This document shows, one piece after another, positions 37,062 to 49,423 of a DNA stretch of 64,000 nucleotides. Each line of letters begins with the position of its first letter. Position 1 is the stretch's first letter. The notes below the pieces were generated by a model that was given only the letters and a program-made list of their open reading frames with translations, was not told the origin of the DNA and made no database searches. The DNA comes from Cherax quadricarinatus (taxonomy: Eukaryota > Arthropoda > Malacostraca > Decapoda > Parastacidae). The stretch is taken from positions 34,054,523 through 34,118,522 of the forward strand of contig NC_091312.1 in NCBI RefSeq assembly GCF_038502225.1. Reading direction: 5' to 3'. The translations under genes and the position numbers were made by a program.

Positions 37062-37189
37062 AAACAACCACTGTGAAAGACTAGAGAAATTCCAAGCGCT
37101 TTCGTGACTACTCACATTATCAAGGAATGTGAGTAGTCACGAAAGCGATTGGAGTTTCTCTAGTCTTTCACAGTGGTTGTTTTGCATAT
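37055..37189. repeat. Penelope-terminus palindrome, 64 bp arms
   Basis: 37055-37118 and 37126-37189 are inverted copies with two mismatches and a 7 bp loop (ATCAAGG). The arm is the terminal block of the Penelope element at 32935-33000 (GCAAAACAACCACTGTGAAA ... GCGCTTTCGTGACTA). Confidence 0.93.
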
Positions 37190-37223
37190 TCTGAAATCAC
37201 CTGTTTACTGTGATCTTATTGCA

Positions 37224-37564
<341 letters not shown>

Positions 37565-39996
37565 TACTCACCTAATTGTGGTTGCAGGGGTCGAGACTCA
37601 GCTCCTGGTCCCGCCTCTTCACTGATCACTATCAGGTCCTCTCCCTCTCTGCTTCCTGAGCTTTGTCATACCTCTTCTTAAAACTATGTATGGTTCCTGC
37701 CTCCACTACTTCACTTGCTAGGCTATTCCACTTCCTAACTACTCTATGACTGAAGAAATACTTCCTAACATCCCTTTGACTCATCTGAGTCTTCAGCTTC
37801 AAATCGTGACCCCTTGTTTCTGTGTCCCCTCTCTGGAACATCCTGTCTCTGTCCAACTTGTCTATTCCACGCAGTATTTTGTATGTCGTTATCATGTCTC
37901 CCCTGACCCCACTGTCCTCCAGTGTTGTCAGAACAATTTCCTTAACCTTTCTTCATAGGACATTCCCCTTAGCTCTGGAACTAGCCTTGTTGCAAACCTT
38001 TGCACTTTCTCAAATTTCTTGACCTGTTTGACCAGGTGCGGGTTCCCAACTGGTGCTGCGTACCCCAGTATGGACCTGACGTACACAGTGTATAAAGTCT
38101 TGAACGATTCCTTACTGAGGTACCGGAACGCTATTCTCAGGTTTGCCAAGCGCCCATATGCTGCAGCAGTTATCTGGTTAATGTGTGCTTCTGGCGATGT
38201 ACTCGGTTTTATACTCGCTCCTAGATCTTTCTCCTTGAGTGAGGTTTGCAGCCTTTGGCCTCCTAGCTTATACTCTGTCTGCGGTCTTCTTTGCCCTCCT
38301 CCGACTTTGCATTTGGCGAGGTTAAATTCTAGAAGCCAGTTTCTGGACCACACATCCAGCCTGTCCAGGTCTCTTTGTAAATCTGTCTGGTCCGCGTCTG
38401 ATTTAATTCTCCTCATTAACTTCACATCATCTGCAAACAGGGACACTTCTGAGTCTATCTCTTCCGTCATGTCGTTCACGTATACCAAGAATAGCACTGG
38501 TCCCAGGACTGATTCCTGTGGGACCCCGCTCGTCACTGGCGCTCACTGTGATACCTCATCACGGACCATGACTCGCTGTTGCCTCCCTGATAGGTATTCT
38601 CTGATCCATTGCAGTGCCCTTCCTGTTATACGTGCCTGTTCTTCTAGCTTCTGTACTAATCTCGTGAGGAACTGTGTCGAAGGCCTTCTTGCAATCCAAG
38701 AAAATGCAATCAACCCACCCCTCCCTCTCATTTCCTATTTCAGTTACCTTGTCATAAAACTCTAGTAGGTTTGTGACACAGGATATGCCTTCCATGAATC
38801 CGTGCTGGCTGTCGTTTATAATCTTGTTCTGCTCCAGGTGCTCCACCACTCTCCTCCTGATAATCTTTTCCAAGACTTTGCATACTATACATGTCAGTGA
38901 CACTGGTCTATAATTTAGTGCTTCATTTCTGTCTCCCTTCTTAAAGATGGGGACCACATTTGCCTTTTTCCATACTTCAGGTAGTTGCCCAGTTTCAAAG
39001 GAATTGTTGAAGATTTTGGTTAGTGGCACACGTAGTGTCCCTGCTCCCTCTCTAAGGACCCACGGAAAGATGTTGTCCGGTCCCACCGCCTTTGAGGTAT
39101 CAAGGTCACTTTGGAACTTCTCCACCTCCTCCTCAGTTGTGTGTAATTCATCCAACACTTGTTGGTATATCCATTGTTGCTGTACCCCATTGTTTTGTCT
39201 CCCCGTTGTCCCTTCAGCCTCCACTGTAAATACTTTTCGAAATCTCATTTTGAGCTCCTCACATACCTCCTGGTCGTTTCTTGTGAGCTCCCCACCTTCT
39301 TTCCTTAGCCTGATTACCTGGTACTTGACTGTTGTCTTCCTCCTGATGTGGCTGTAGAGTAGTTTCGGGTCAGACTTGACTTTCGATGCTATGTAATTTT
39401 CATACTGCCGCTGCGCCTCCCTCCTTATCTGTGCATACTCGTTTCTGGGCTCGTCGACTAATCTCTCTATTCTCCTGAGTCCTTTGCCTTCTGTACTTTT
39501 TCCATTCTCTAGAGCACTTAGTTTTTGCCTCCCTGCACCTTCGGGTAAACCAAGGGCTCGTTCTGTCCTTCCCATTATTTCTGTTACCCTTGGGAACAAC
39601 CTTTCCTATGCCTCCTTGCATTTTGTTTTTACATTTCCATCATTTCGTTTACTGACTTTCCTACCAACTCCTGTTCCCATTGAACCTCCTGCAGGAAGGT
39701 CCTCATTCCCGTGTAGTCCCCCCTTTTATAGTTTAGCTTTTTCCTTTCTACTCCTGTTACCCTCTCCACTTTTAGCTCCACGATGTATTCAAAGCTCATA
39801 ACTATGTGGTCACTAGCTCCAAGGGGCCTTTCATATGTGATGTGCTCAATGTCTGAGCTACTCAGGGTGAACACAAGGTCCAGTCTTGCTGGTTCATCTT
39901 CCCCTCTCTCTCTGGTAGTATCCCTAACATGTTGGTGCATAAGATTTGCTAGCACCACATCCATCATCTTGGCTCTCCATGTTTCGGGACCCCCAT
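37565..39996 (-). pseudogene. CR1/L2-like LINE family L-C, copy 1 (5'-truncated)
   Basis: Minus strand, same order as copy 2. Endonuclease end (ARLDLVFTLSSSDIEHITYE, GASDHIVMSFEY), then RT with KAVGPDNIFPWVLREGAG, NVVPIFKKGDRNEALNYRP, FLDCKKAFDTVPH (motif A), SGVPQESVLGPVLF, LFADDVKLM and the C-terminal VQRFATRLVPELRGMSYEER. At least four frame breaks, e.g. after FDTVPHE at about 38700, where two bases are missing relative to copy 2. The first codons (39994) are in mid-endonuclease. Ends ACTCACC (plus) at the TG tract. Confidence 0.92.
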
Positions 39997-40206
<210 letters not shown>

Positions 40207-40207
<1 letters not shown>

Positions 40208-43200
40208 ACTCACCTAGTTGTACTCACCTAGTTGAGGTTGCAGGGGTCGAGTCCGAGCTCCTGGCCCCCGCCTCTTCACTGATCGCTACTAGGTCACTCT
40301 CCCTTAACCGTGAGCTTTATCATACCTCTGCTTAAAGCTATGTATGGATCCTGCCTCCACTACATCGCTTCCCAAACTATTCCACTTACTGACTACTCTG
40401 TGGCTGAAGAAATACTTCCTAACATCACTGTGATCCATCTGTGTCTTCAACTTCCAACTGTGTCCCCTTGTTACTGTGTCCAATCTCTGGAACATCCTGT
40501 CTTTGTCCACCTTGTCAATTCCTCTCAGTATTTTGTATGTCGTTATCATGTCCCCCCTATCGCTCCTGTCCTCCAGTGTCGTCAGGTTGATTTCCCTTAA
40601 CCTCTCCTCGTAGGACATACCTCTTAGCTCTGGGACTAGTCTTGTGGCAAACCTTTGCACTTTCTCTAGTTTCTTTACATGCTTGGCTAGGTGTGGGTTC
40701 CAAACTGGTGCCGCATACTCAAATATGGGCCTAACGTACACGGTGTACAGGGTCCTGAACGACTCCTTATTAAGATGTCGGAATGCTGTTCTGAGGTTTG
40801 CAAGGCGCCCATATGCCGCAGCAGTTATTTGGTTGATGTGCGCTTCAGGAGATGTGCCTGGTGTTATACCCACCCCAAGATCTTTTTCCTTGAGTGAGGT
40901 TTGTAGTCTCTGGCCCCCTAGACTGTACTCCGTCTGCGGTCTTCTTTGCCCTTCCTCAATCTTCATGACTTTGCACTTGGTGGGATTGAATTCCAGGAGC
41001 CGATTGCTGGCCCAGGTCTGCAGCCTGTCCAGATCCCTTTGTAGTTCTGCCTGGTCTTCGATCGAATGAATTCTTCTCATCAACTTCACGTCATCTGCAA
41101 ACAGTGACACCTCAGAGTTTATTCCTTCTGTCATGTCGTTCACAAATTCCAGAAACAGCACTGGTCCTAGGACTGACCCCTGTGGGACCCCGCTGGTCAT
41201 AGGTGCCCACTCTGACACCTCGCCACGTACCATTACTCGCTGCTGTCTTCCTGACAAGTATTCCCTGATCCATTGTAGTGCCTTCCCTGTTATCCCTGCT
41301 TGGTCCTCCAGTTTTTGCACTAATCTCTTGTGTGGTACTGTGTCAAACGCCTTCTTGCAGTCCAAGAAAATGCAATCCACCCACCCCTCTCTCTCTTGTC
41401 TTACTGCTGTTACCTTGTCATAGAACTCCAGTAGGTTTGTGACACAGGATTTCCCGTCCCTGAAACCATGTTGGGTGCTGTTGATGAGATCATTCCTTTC
41501 TAGGTGTTCCACCACTCTTCTCCTGACAATCTTCTCCATGACTTTGCATACTATACATGTCAGTGACACTGGTCTGTAGTTTAGTGCTTCATGTCTGTCT
41601 CCTTTTTTAAAGATTGGGACTACATTTGCTGTCTTCCATGCCTCAGGCAATCTCCCTGTTTCGATAGATGTATTGAATATTGTTGTTAAGGGTACACATA
41701 GCGCCTCTGCTCCCTCTCTCAGGACCCATGGAGAGATGTTATCTGGCCCCATTGCCTTTGAGGTATCTAGCTCACTCAGAAGCCTCTTCACTTCTTCCTC
41801 GGTTGTGTGTACCGTGTCCAGCACCTGGTGATGTGCCACACCTCTCCGTCTCTCTGGAGCCCCTTCTGTCTCCTCTGTGAACACTTCTTTGAATCTCTTG
41901 TTGAGTTCTTCACATACTTCACGATCATTTCTTGTTGTCTCTCCTCCTTCCTTCGTTAGCCTGATTACCTGGTCTTTGACTGTTGCTTTCCTCCTGATGT
42001 GGCTGTATAACAGCTTCGGGTCAGATTTGGCTTTCGCTGCTATGTCGTTTTCATATTGTCGTTGGGTCTCCCTTCTTATCTGTGCATATTCGTTTCTGGC
42101 TCTACGACTGCTCTCCTTATTCTCCTGTGTCCTTTGCCTTCTATATTTCTTCCATTCCCTAGCACACTTGGTTTTTGCCTCCTTGCACCTTTGGGTGAAC
42201 CATGGGCTCATCCTGGCTTTTTCATTATTCCTGTTTCCCTTGGGTACAAACCTCTCTTCAGCCTCCTTGTATATTGTTGCTACAAATTCCATCATCTCAT
42301 TAACTGGCTTCCCTGCTAGTTCTCTGTCCCACTGAACCTCGTTCAGGAAGTTCCTCATTCCCGTGTAGTCCCCTTTCCTGTAGTTTGGTTTCATTTGTCC
42401 TGACCTTCCTGCTTCCCCCTCCACTTGTAGCTCTACTGTGTATTCGAAGCTCAAAACCACATGATCGCTGGCCCCAAGGGGTCTTTCATATGTGATGTCC
42501 TCAATATCTGCACTGCTCAAGGTGAATACTAAGTCCAGTCTTGCTGGCTCATCCTCTCCTCTCTCTCTTGTAGTGTCCCTTACGTGTTGGTACATGAAGT
42601 TTTCCAGTACCACCTCCATCATCTTAGCCCTCCATGTATCTTGGCCCCCATGTGGCTCCAAGTTCTCCCAGTCGGTTTCCTTGTGGTTAAAGTCGCCCAT
42701 GATCAGGAGCTTTGCCCTGCATGCATGAGCTCTTCTGGCCACTGCAGCCAGTGTGTCAACCATCGCTCTATTGCTCTCGTCATACTTATGCCCTGGTCTC
42801 CTGCTGTTCTGTGGTGGGTTATACATCACTGCTATTACCACCTTGGGACCTCCAGAGTGAAGCGTTCCCGCTATGTAATCACTTTCTTCTTCGCTGTCTC
42901 CTCTCTCCAGCTCATCAAAATTCCATCGGTGTTTGATCAGCAGTGCCACTCCTCCACCCTCCCTGTTCCTTCTGTCTTTCCTCAGGATCTGGTATCCCGT
43001 TGGAAAGATGGCATCTGTTACCATACCTGTAAGCTTGGTTTCTGTGAGTGCTATGATGTCCGGTGATGTCTCTTTGACTCTTTCGTGCCACTCCTCCCAC
43101 TTGTTTGTTATTCCATTAGTGTTTGTGTACCATACCTTCAGTTTCCTTTCCAATACTGTGGTTTGGGGGGCCTGTGGGGGTGGGAGACCTGGTAGCATAC

Positions 43201-44251
43201 TGTGGGATTCTATGATTGGGGGTTGGGTGGAAGCTGTGGGTATGGATTGTAGTGTGTGTTGGAATGGTGTGATAGGTTGTGGGGTTCTGAGGATAGTTGT
43301 GTGTGTGCTTGCCCTTGCTTCTCTGTTCTGCTCTGACTGACCTCTGCTGGTTCCATCCTTGTTTCCTTTCCTATCTCCTTTCGTTTTTTTTGTCCTCTCC
43401 CTCAGCTGCTGTCTCTCTATTTGTGTTCTGTCTCTGTCTAGGAACACCTTCCTGTACTCTTCCGAGTTCTTCAACCTTGGTTTCTCTTGGAGGATCCTGT
43501 TCCTCACTGTTTCTGTCCTGAGAATCAGCTTGATTGGTCGGTTTCTCCCCTTCACGTACCCCCCTATTCTCTGAAAATTTACAATCTCGTCCATGTCTTC
43601 TCCCCCTATTTCCGTGATGATTTTCCCAATCTCCTTTCTTTCTTCCTGCCGTCTTTCAGTGTGTGTCTTTTCCTCTCTCTCCCAAAGCCCATGGATAAAC
43701 ACTGATTTTGCCCTATCCTCCTTCCATTGCCTCTCCCTCTGTGACTTTGGTTCCTGTCTGTATATGGTCATTTTCTCCCTTGATTTTTCCAGTGGCTCTT
43801 GGTAGCATGGTTGTGCCTCAGCATTCGACTTATCTCCCTCTCTATCTGCACCCAGCTGCTCTTTCCTTTTACTCCCTGACCCTTCTTTGCAGGCTGATAT
43901 GACCTTAGCATAATTCATATCTCCTTCCTTCCTGTTCATCCTCTTAGCTTCATATGCTGTGTCTTCTCTGGTCACTGCCCCTGAGACTTGCTTCAGCCTG
44001 TTTACCTCAAACTCTAGGACCCTTACCCTGTCTACTGCAGTTTCGACTTGTGCCTCCCATTTCTTCATCTCCTTCTCCAACCTCTTTTCCCATTTTGCAG
44101 AGAGCTCTTTCTCCATTTTTTTCAGAAAGCTCTCCTAATTTTCTCTCCCATTCTTGCTCCATCCTTCTCCACTGCTCCTCCATCCATTCCTCCCTACCAA
44201 TACTTTTGTCATCTGATCCCTGATTCCTACGAGTCTAAACCATTTTTTTTT
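40207..44251 (-). mobile_element. CR1/L2-like LINE family L-C, copy 2 (near full length)
   Basis: 3' end is a duplicated TACTCACCTAGTTG (plus 40206-40232) next to (TG)n. 5' end is just upstream of an ATG at 44243, next to a long (GA)n tract. One long ORF occupies almost the whole element. Confidence 0.9.
40304..44116 (-). CDS. Single-ORF LINE polyprotein: coiled coil, RRM-like, AP endonuclease, RT
   Basis: 1270 codons. Residues 1-45 form a charged heptad-like helix (EKRLEKEMKKWEAQVETAVD). 137-245 resemble an L1-ORF1-type RNA-binding fold (SVFIHGLWEREEK, FQRIGGYVKGRNRPIKLIL, FLDRDRTQIERQQLRER). 260-320 is a Pro/Thr/Ser linker. 327-560 is an AP endonuclease: YTNTNGI, ALTETKL (Glu 359), MGDFNHKETDW (Asp 475), LDLVF (Asp 529), SDH at 550-552. 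RT follows: SKAMGPDNISPWVLREG, NYRPVSLTC, motif A FLDCKKAFD (Asp 919), SGVPQGSVLGP, LFADDV (Asp 1008-1009). All catalytic residues are present. Upstream, the frame GREEWMEEQWRRMEQEWE continues the coil from an ATG at 44243 but is separated by a 7-A run (44116-44122) and a TAG at 44235-44237, so the original start was probably 44243. Confidence 0.93.
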   Translation of the reverse strand: MEKELSAKWEKRLEKEMKKWEAQVETAVDRVRVLEFEVNRLKQVSGAVTREDTAYEAKRMNRKEGDMNYAKVISACKEGSGSKRKEQLGADREGDKSNAEAQPCYQEPLEKSREKMTIYRQEPKSQRERQWKEDRAKSVFIHGLWEREEKTHTERRQEERKEIGKIITEIGGEDMDEIVNFQRIGGYVKGRNRPIKLILRTETVRNRILQEKPRLKNSEEYRKVFLDRDRTQIERQQLRERTKKTKGDRKGNKDGTSRGQSEQNREARASTHTTILRTPQPITPFQHTLQSIPTASTQPPIIESHSMLPGLPPPQAPQTTVLERKLKVWYTNTNGITNKWEEWHERVKETSPDIIALTETKLTGMVTDAIFPTGYQILRKDRRNREGGGVALLIKHRWNFDELERGDSEEESDYIAGTLHSGGPKVVIAVMYNPPQNSRRPGHKYDESNRAMVDTLAAVARRAHACRAKLLIMGDFNHKETDWENLEPHGGQDTWRAKMMEVVLENFMYQHVRDTTRERGEDEPARLDLVFTLSSADIEDITYERPLGASDHVVLSFEYTVELQVEGEAGRSGQMKPNYRKGDYTGMRNFLNEVQWDRELAGKPVNEMMEFVATIYKEAEERFVPKGNRNNEKARMSPWFTQRCKEAKTKCAREWKKYRRQRTQENKESSRRARNEYAQIRRETQRQYENDIAAKAKSDPKLLYSHIRRKATVKDQVIRLTKEGGETTRNDREVCEELNKRFKEVFTEETEGAPERRRGVAHHQVLDTVHTTEEEVKRLLSELDTSKAMGPDNISPWVLREGAEALCVPLTTIFNTSIETGRLPEAWKTANVVPIFKKGDRHEALNYRPVSLTCIVCKVMEKIVRRRVVEHLERNDLINSTQHGFRDGKSCVTNLLEFYDKVTAVRQEREGWVDCIFLDCKKAFDTVPHKRLVQKLEDQAGITGKALQWIREYLSGRQQRVMVRGEVSEWAPMTSGVPQGSVLGPVLFLEFVNDMTEGINSEVSLFADDVKLMRRIHSIEDQAELQRDLDRLQTWASNRLLEFNPTKCKVMKIEEGQRRPQTEYSLGGQRLQTSLKEKDLGVGITPGTSPEAHINQITAAAYGRLANLRTAFRHLNKESFRTLYTVYVRPIFEYAAPVWNPHLAKHVKKLEKVQRFATRLVPELRGMSYEERLREINLTTLEDRSDRGDMITTYKILRGIDKVDKDRMFQRLDTVTRGHSWKLKTQMDHSDVRKYFFSHRVVSKWNSLGSDVVEAGSIHSFKQRYDKAHG

Positions 44252-44800
<549 letters not shown>

Positions 44801-44838
44801 AGGGTTAGAGGGTCAATTCACATAAAGGTGTGAAATCC

Positions 44839-44840
<2 letters not shown>

Positions 44841-44872
<32 letters not shown>
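44841..44872. repeat. (TG)n microsatellite
   Basis: Short TG tract; a second weak one lies at 44922-44944. Confidence 0.92.
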
Positions 44873-44878
<6 letters not shown>

Positions 44879-45716
44879 ACAGCTATTCAAGTGCCTAACA
44901 GCAGATCCTGTTCTCACCTAGTGTGTGTGTATGTGTGTGTGTATGCGTGCTTTTATGTAAGCAGTCCTTATTTCCCTCGTATGTACTACATATGTTTTGC
45001 ATATGTACCCAATCTCTTGGTTCCCACTGTACTATCTTGTGCCTAAAATTACGTTCAATTCTGTATGCTAGGCTTCGCTAGGCTACCTCTCATGCTAGGC
45101 TATCTATCATTAACTTCTTAACTCCTAAACCTCAATAAATTCTATTAAATGCCAGTAAATGCTGCTTATTCTAATTTTGATAGCTCGAGGAGAGTGACCC
45201 CCAATTTCCAGCTAGAGACTGGTGCTGACCCCATGCAACTCAAACTAGGTGAATATTACTTGCGGCTGGCAGTGGAGTAATGTTGTCGTCCTGGGTCCCA
45301 GTATGAAAATGCTTGATGCTTCTCGGTAATTTTTCCACTAACTTCCTGTAGGCACTGTGGTCTCTAGCTCATCTAATTTTTTCACTCGCTCACTGTATTT
45401 AATGACACATCTATACATATCTCTTATCTCCCTGGTCTTGAGTCGCACTTATTCTTCAAAATGCCCCACTGCGTTATTATGGCAACACTATTTAGGCCTG
45501 ACACAACCGTTCACCCTTCCAACGGCCCCCACTAAACACTTAGTCACTATTTCCTTTGTTTTCTTTTCTGTGATCACTTATATTTCCTTTTTTCGGGGCT
45601 TAAGTGATTATATGCACTCTCATGCGTGCACACGCCTATATCGCACACTCTATTCCTTATGGCACAGTCAGAAATTACCACCAAAACACGAGCTCAAACC
45701 GCGTGACTCCTCCACG
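44873..45716. other. Non-genic stretch
   Basis: No coding signal. AGCTCGAGGAGAGTGACC to ACTAGGTGAATATTACTTG (45183-45262) may be a decayed LINE 3' end because it contains ACTAGGTGAATA; low certainty. Confidence 0.5.
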
Positions 45717-46659
<943 letters not shown>

Positions 46660-48642
46660 TGTCACCCCTGGCTTGCCTGTGTCACCCCTGGCTTGCCTGG
46701 GTCATCCTTGGCTTGCCTGTGTCACCCCTGGCTTGCCTGGGTCACCCCTGGAATGCCTGGGTCACCCCTGGCTTGCCTGTGTCACCCCTGGCTTGCCTGT
46801 GTCACCCCTGGCTTGCCTGGGTCACCCCTGGCTTGCCTGTGTCACCCCTGGCTTGCCTGGGTCATCCTTGGCTTGCCTGTGTCACCCCTGGCTTGCCTGG
46901 GTCACCCCTGGAATGCCTGGGTCACCCCTGGCTTGCCTGGGTCATCCTTGGCTTGCCTGTGTCACCCCTGGCTTGTCTGTGTCACCCCTGGCTTGCCTGT
47001 GTCACCCCTGGCTTGCCTGGGTCATCCTTGTCTTGCCTGTGTCACCCCTGGCTTGCCTGGGTCACCCCTGGAATGCCTGGGTCACCCCTGGCTTGCCTGG
47101 GTCACCCCTGGCTTGCCTGGGTCATCCTTGGCTTGCCTGGGTCATCCTTGGCTTGCTTGTGTCACCCCTGGCTTGCCACCCCTGGCTTGCCTGGGTCACC
47201 CCTGGCTTGCCTGGGTCACCCCTGGCTTGCCTGGGTCACCCCTGGCTTGCCTGAGTCACCCCTGGCTTGTCTGGGTCACCCCTAGCTTGCCTGGGTCACC
47301 GTGGCTTGCCTGGGTCACTCCTGGCTTGCCTGGGTCACCCCTGGCTTGCCTGTGTCACCCCTGGCTTGCCTGGGTCATCCTCGGCTTGCCTGTGTCACCC
47401 CTGGCTTGCCTGGGTCACCCCTGTCTTGCCTGGGTCACCCCTGGCTTGCCTGGGTCACCCCTGGCTTGCCTCGGTCACTTTTGGCTTGCCTGGGTCACCC
47501 CTGGCTTGCCTGGGTCACCTTTGGATTGCCTGGATCACCCCTGGCTTGCCTGGGTCACCCCTGGCTTGCCTGGGTCACCTTTGGCTTGCCTGGGTCACCC
47601 CTGGCTTGCCTGAGTCACCCCTGGCTTGCCTGGGTCACCCCTGGCTTGCCTGGGTCCCCCCTGGCTTGCCTGGGTCACCCCTGGCTTGCCTGGGTCCCCC
47701 CTGGCTTGCCTGGGTCATTCTGGCTTGCTTGGGTCAACCATGGCTTGCCTGGGTCAACCCTGGCTTGCCTTGGTCACCCCTGGCTTGCCTTGGCCACCCC
47801 TGGCTTGCCTGGGTCACCCCTGGCTTGCCTTGGTCACCCCTGGCTTGCCTTGGTCACCCCTGGCTTGCCTTGGTCACCCCTGGCTTGCCTTGGTCACCCC
47901 TGGCTTGCCTTGGTCACCCCTGGCTTGCCTTGGTCACCCCTGGCTTGCCTTGGTCACCCCTGGCTTGCCTTGGTCACCCCTGGCTTGCCTGGGTCAACCC
48001 TGGCTTGCCTTGGTCACCCCTGGCTTGCCTTGGTCACCCCTGGCTTGCCTTGGTCACCCCTGGCTTGCCTTGGTCACCCCTGGCTTGCCTTGGTCACCCC
48101 GGGCTTGCCTGGGTCAACCCTGGCTTGCCTTGGTCACCCCTGGCTTGCCTTGGTCACCCCTGGCTTGCCTTGGTCACCCCTGGCTTGCCTTGGTCACCCC
48201 TGGCTTGCCTTGGTCACCCCTGGCTTGCCTGGGTCAACCCTGGCTTGCCTTGGTCACCCCTGGCTTGCCTTGGTCACCCCTGGCTTGCCTTGGTCACCCC
48301 TGGCTTGCCTTGGTCACCCCTGGCTTGCCTGGGTCAACCCTGGCTTGCCTGGGTCAACCCTGGCTTGCCTTGGTCACCCCTGGCTTGCCTGGGTCAACCC
48401 TGGCTTGCCTGGGTCAACCCTGGCTTGCCTGGGTCAACCCTGGCTTGCCTTGGTCACCCCTGGCTTGCCTGGGTCAACCCTGGCTTGCCTGGGTCACCCC
48501 TGGCTTGCCTGGGTCAACCCTGGCTTGCCTGGGTCAACCCTGGCTTGCCTGGGTCAACCCTGGCTTGCCTTGGTCACCCCTGGCTTGCCTGGGTCAACCC
48601 TGGCTTGCCTGGGTCAACCCTGGCTTGCCTGGGTCAACCCAT
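46660..48642. repeat. 2 kb minisatellite, 20 bp unit
   Basis: About 99 units of GTCACCCCTGGCTTGCCTGG. First part mixes GTGTCACC, GGGTCATCCTTGG and GGAATGCC variants. From about 47810 the units are mostly TTGGTCACC with a GGGTCAACC unit every sixth position (47990, 48110, 48230), a 120 bp higher-order repeat. Toward the end GGGTCAACC units become the majority. Because 20 is not a multiple of 3, all three forward frames stay open; I do not accept them as genes. Confidence 0.97.
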
Positions 48643-48810
48643 GGTAAATAGTAACCCCGATTGAAAAAATTGATGAAAATCATGTAATAGAAAAGGGAAT
48701 GAAATTATCAAGAGTATTGTGACGTCTATTGAGAGAAATGAGTTTGTCATTGGATAAAAGACGGGAATGTTAGAGAGGAAACTGGTGCCAGCACGTTTGT
48801 GTGAGTGTGA

Positions 48811-49206
48811 GGCACAGTGTTTGTATGTTGCAGCGAGGAAGAGGCTTGTGGCACAGTGTTTGTATGTTGCAGCGAGGAAGAGGCTTGTGGCACAGTGTTT
48901 GTATGTTGCAACGAGGAAGAGGCTTGTGGCACAGTGTTTGTATGTTGCAGTGAGGAAGAGGCTTGTGGCACAGTGTTTGTATGTTGCAGTGAGGAAGAGG
49001 CTTGTGGCACAGTGTTTGTATGTTGCAGTGAGGAAGAGGCTTGTGGCACAGTGTTTGTATGTTGCAGTGAGGAAGAGGCTTGTGGCACAGTGTTTGTATG
49101 TTGCAGCGAGGAAGAGGCTTGTGGCACAGTGTTTGTATGTTGCAGTGAGGAAGAGGCTTGTGGCACAGTGTTTGTATGTTGCAGCGAGGAAGAGGCTTGT
49201 GGCACA
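48811..49206. repeat. 39 bp minisatellite
   Basis: Ten copies of a 39 bp unit (GTTTGTATGTTGCAGYGAGG plus AAGAGGCTTGTGGCACA). Nearly identical copies; only the C/T in GCAGYGAGG and one GCAACGAGG vary. Confidence 0.97.
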
Positions 49207-49423
49207 GGATATGTTATGTCAGAGATCATTGTGAGTTGTGAATATACAAAGAATAAGGTATGCAGACATTATGTGTTGTATTATGGGAAGCACTAAACCT
49301 GCATGGGTCATATAACATGAGACTAAGTATTACATAAACTTTGGAAATAAATGGTATAAAATACCGACACGATGGAAAGATAGACACAAATACAGTATAA
49401 TGTGATCCTTATATTTTTTCAAC

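Noticed and set aside
48811..49206. CRISPR-like array
   Set aside because: Direct repeats without unique spacers, eukaryotic context; it is a minisatellite.
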